Assembly (NCBI RefSeq): GCF_003386665.1
Contig: NZ_QTUB01000001.1
Location: forward strand, 3,720,001 to 3,784,000
DNA: 64,000 bases
Origin: Xenorhabdus cabanillasii
GTDB taxonomy: Bacteria; Pseudomonadota; Gammaproteobacteria; Enterobacterales; Enterobacteriaceae
Direction of reading: 5' to 3'
This document shows, one piece after another, positions 62,344 to 64,000 of the stretch (position 1 is its first letter; every line of letters starts with the position of its first letter). The notes beneath the pieces are model-generated. The model was not told where the DNA came from. It did no database searches and worked only from the letters and a program-made list of their open reading frames with translations. The position numbers and the translations under genes were made by a program.

Positions 62344-64000
62344 ATGAGTGCAGCAGCAACCGACGCTGAGAATCCACAGAAGGGTTTCAGCGCTATCATC
62401 AGTAGGATAAAAGCTGATCCAAAAGTTCCATTATTAGTTGCTGGCTCTGCTGCCATCGCTATTATCGTTGCCCTTTTTCTCTGGCTGCGCAGCCCTGATT
62501 ATCGGGTGCTCTACAGCAATCTGAGTGATAAAGATGGCGGTGAGATCGTTACACAATTAACTCAAATGAATGTCCCTTACCGTTTTGCCGAAAACGGCTC
62601 TGCCATCATGATACCTACTGACAAGGTTCATGAGATCAGGCTGAAACTGGCACAACAAGGGTTACCAAAAGGCGGGGCCACAGGCTTTGAGTTGTTGGAT
62701 AAAGAGAAGTTCGGCATCAGCCAGTTTAGTGAACAGGTTAATTATCAACGTGCACTGGAAGGAGAATTAGCACGTACCATTGAATCACTCGGCCCTGTCC
62801 AGAGTGCCCGTGTTCATCTGGCATTGCCAAAGCCGTCCCTGTTTGTGCGTGAGCAGAAATCACCCTCTGCTTCCGTCACAGTAGGGTTACTGCAAGGCCG
62901 TATTCTGGATGAAGGACAAATCAATGCCATTGTCCATATGGTGTCAAGTAGTGTTGCTGGTTTACCGCCAGGAAATGTCACCATTGTGGATCAGGCCGGG
63001 CGTCTGCTGACACAGTCCGATGCTAACGGACGTGATCTGAACACGACCCAGTTGAAGTACATACAGGAAGTTGAGAATCGCTTCCAACATCGCATTGAAA
63101 CTATTCTGGCACCTGTCGTCGGTCGTAGCAATGTACATGCTCAAGTGACAGCGCAAATTGATTTTTCTCGCCGCGAAGAGACCGCAGAAGAGTATAAACC
63201 TAACCAGCCACCTAATCAGGCTGCCGTTCGTTCAAAACAGACCAGTTCAAGCGAACAAAGTGGTGGACCACTGGTTGGTGGTGTTCCGGGGGCTTTGTCA
63301 AATCAACCGAGTGCTGCACCAAGTGCGCCGATTGAGAAGCCTAAAGCGAACACTAAAGGTGACGAAAAATCTGATCAAGGACGCAATGGCAATAACCGCT
63401 ATGAGCGTATGATTAGCAACAATCGCAATAACCGTCATGACGAAACCATTAACTATGAAGTGGATCGCACCATTCGCCATACCCAGTTACAGGCTGGCGG
63501 TGTGGAGCGTCTCTCCGTTGCGGTTGTGGTTAATTATGCTACCGTTCAGGGAGAAAAGGGGCCGGAAACTCAGGCTCTGACGCCAGAACAGTTATCCCAG
63601 ATTGAGGCATTAACCCGTGAAGCAATGGGTTTCTCTGCCGAACGTGGCGATAGTCTGAACGTCGTTAACACACCGTTCAACGACACATCCGAAGTGATAG
63701 AAACGCTGCCATTCTGGCAACATCCTGTCCTGCTGGAGAAATCATTAGAACTGGGTCGTTGGTTACTGTTAGCGCTGGTTGCATGGCTGCTATGGCGCAA
63801 GATGATCGTGCCACAACTTGCTAAGAAACGTGCAACAGAAAAAGCAGCCCTGGAAGCGCAGAAAAAACAGAGTAAGCAAAAAACTGAATCCAATGCTGAA
63901 CTGGATGAAAAAATGCGCCGTCAGCTGGCTCGCCAACGTGTTAGTGCTGAGATCCAAAGCCAGCGTATCCGTGAACTTGCAGAAAAAGATCCTCGCGTAG
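62344..64000 (+). CDS. fliF: Flagellar MS-ring protein FliF, 3' end beyond window
   Basis: The frame is open from ATG 62344 (AAGGA at 62333-62337) to the window end, 552 codons visible. It starts MSAAATDAENPQKGFSAIISRIKADPKVPLLVAGSAAIAIIVALFLWLRSPDYRVLYSNLSDKDGGEIV, with the first membrane segment near 28-50. It continues with the RBM repeats (LPKGGATGFELLDKEKFGISQFSEQVNYQRALEGELARTIESLGPVQSARVHLALPKPSLF) and a second membrane segment (GRWLLLALVAWLLWRKM). FliF forms the MS ring, the assembly base of the flagellum. The FliG-binding C-terminus lies outside the window. Confidence 0.95.
   Translation, partial: MSAAATDAENPQKGFSAIISRIKADPKVPLLVAGSAAIAIIVALFLWLRSPDYRVLYSNLSDKDGGEIVTQLTQMNVPYRFAENGSAIMIPTDKVHEIRLKLAQQGLPKGGATGFELLDKEKFGISQFSEQVNYQRALEGELARTIESLGPVQSARVHLALPKPSLFVREQKSPSASVTVGLLQGRILDEGQINAIVHMVSSSVAGLPPGNVTIVDQAGRLLTQSDANGRDLNTTQLKYIQEVENRFQHRIETILAPVVGRSNVHAQVTAQIDFSRREETAEEYKPNQPPNQAAVRSKQTSSSEQSGGPLVGGVPGALSNQPSAAPSAPIEKPKANTKGDEKSDQGRNGNNRYERMISNNRNNRHDETINYEVDRTIRHTQLQAGGVERLSVAVVVNYATVQGEKGPETQALTPEQLSQIEALTREAMGFSAERGDSLNVVNTPFNDTSEVIETLPFWQHPVLLEKSLELGRWLLLALVAWLLWRKMIVPQLAKKRATEKAALEAQKKQSKQKTESNAELDEKMRRQLARQRVSAEIQSQRIRELAEKDPRV

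Overview
The window comes from an AT-rich enterobacterium of the Xenorhabdus/Photorhabdus type (Morganellaceae). Supporting signs are the protein repertoire, a strain-specific family of large unknown proteins, several degenerate ERIC-type intergenic repeats, and the enterobacterial order uvrY-uvrC-pgsA-tRNA-Gly-tRNA-Cys-tRNA-Leu leading towards a flagellar locus (fliE/fliF at the right edge). Species assignment is inference.

Layout. 1-0.73 kb: end of a bd-type quinol oxidase operon (cioB plus a DUF2474 protein). 1.07-2.03 kb: unknown protein with a conserved Cys/His C-terminal domain. 2.2-4.4 kb, minus strand: phoH-like ATPase and secreted endonuclease I. 5.6-14.8 kb: an AT-rich accessory block with a halovibrin-like secreted NAD-glycohydrolase-type protein followed by four paralogous large proteins that share a Big/Ig-like module. 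The third paralog is split by an IS630 element and each paralog is followed by a hairpin. 14.9-20.4 kb, minus strand: an NTF2/SnoaL-like protein, two UspF-like proteins, and the adiA-adiC arginine-dependent acid-resistance operon. 21.1-26.4 kb: orphan type II thioesterase, a membrane-protein pseudogene, a GFA-family protein, uvrY-uvrC, pgsA. 26.6-26.84 kb: three tRNA genes.

26.84-49.3 kb is a phage-derived island directly downstream of tRNA-Leu(UAA). It is built from two unrelated contractile-tail modules joined back to back near 41.46 kb. The left module (minus strand) has a DUF3383 sheath, DUF3277 tube, tape measure, Gp138-type spike, baseplate W/J proteins, fibre and Tfa, with relBE and a lipoprotein inserted as cargo. 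The right module (plus strand) is P2-like: truncated FI, FII, E/E', T, U, D, ogr, then a ParE-type toxin-antitoxin pair. No capsid, terminase, portal, integrase, lysis or replication genes are present, and the sheath gene at the junction is truncated, so this is a decayed or rearranged prophage pair or tailocin-like remnant. The tRNA-Leu 3' end plus its terminator recurs at 49.19-49.27 kb in inverted orientation. Both tail modules carry a programmed -1 frameshift signature before their tape-measure gene.

49.8-53.0 kb: a defence-like locus with a DUF262 protein (broken at an A9 tract), a HEPN-domain protein with an RX4H motif, and a convergent N6-adenine methyltransferase. 53.3-61.6 kb: a mobile-element graveyard with an Nlp/Ner-like regulator preceded by a compact structured leader, dead IS3 and IS5 copies, one apparently intact and two damaged IS110 genes, an orphan phage tail-collar gene, an IS3 remnant and the last codons of a phage integrase. 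The core chromosome resumes with divergent fliE and fliF separated by an ERIC-like repeat.
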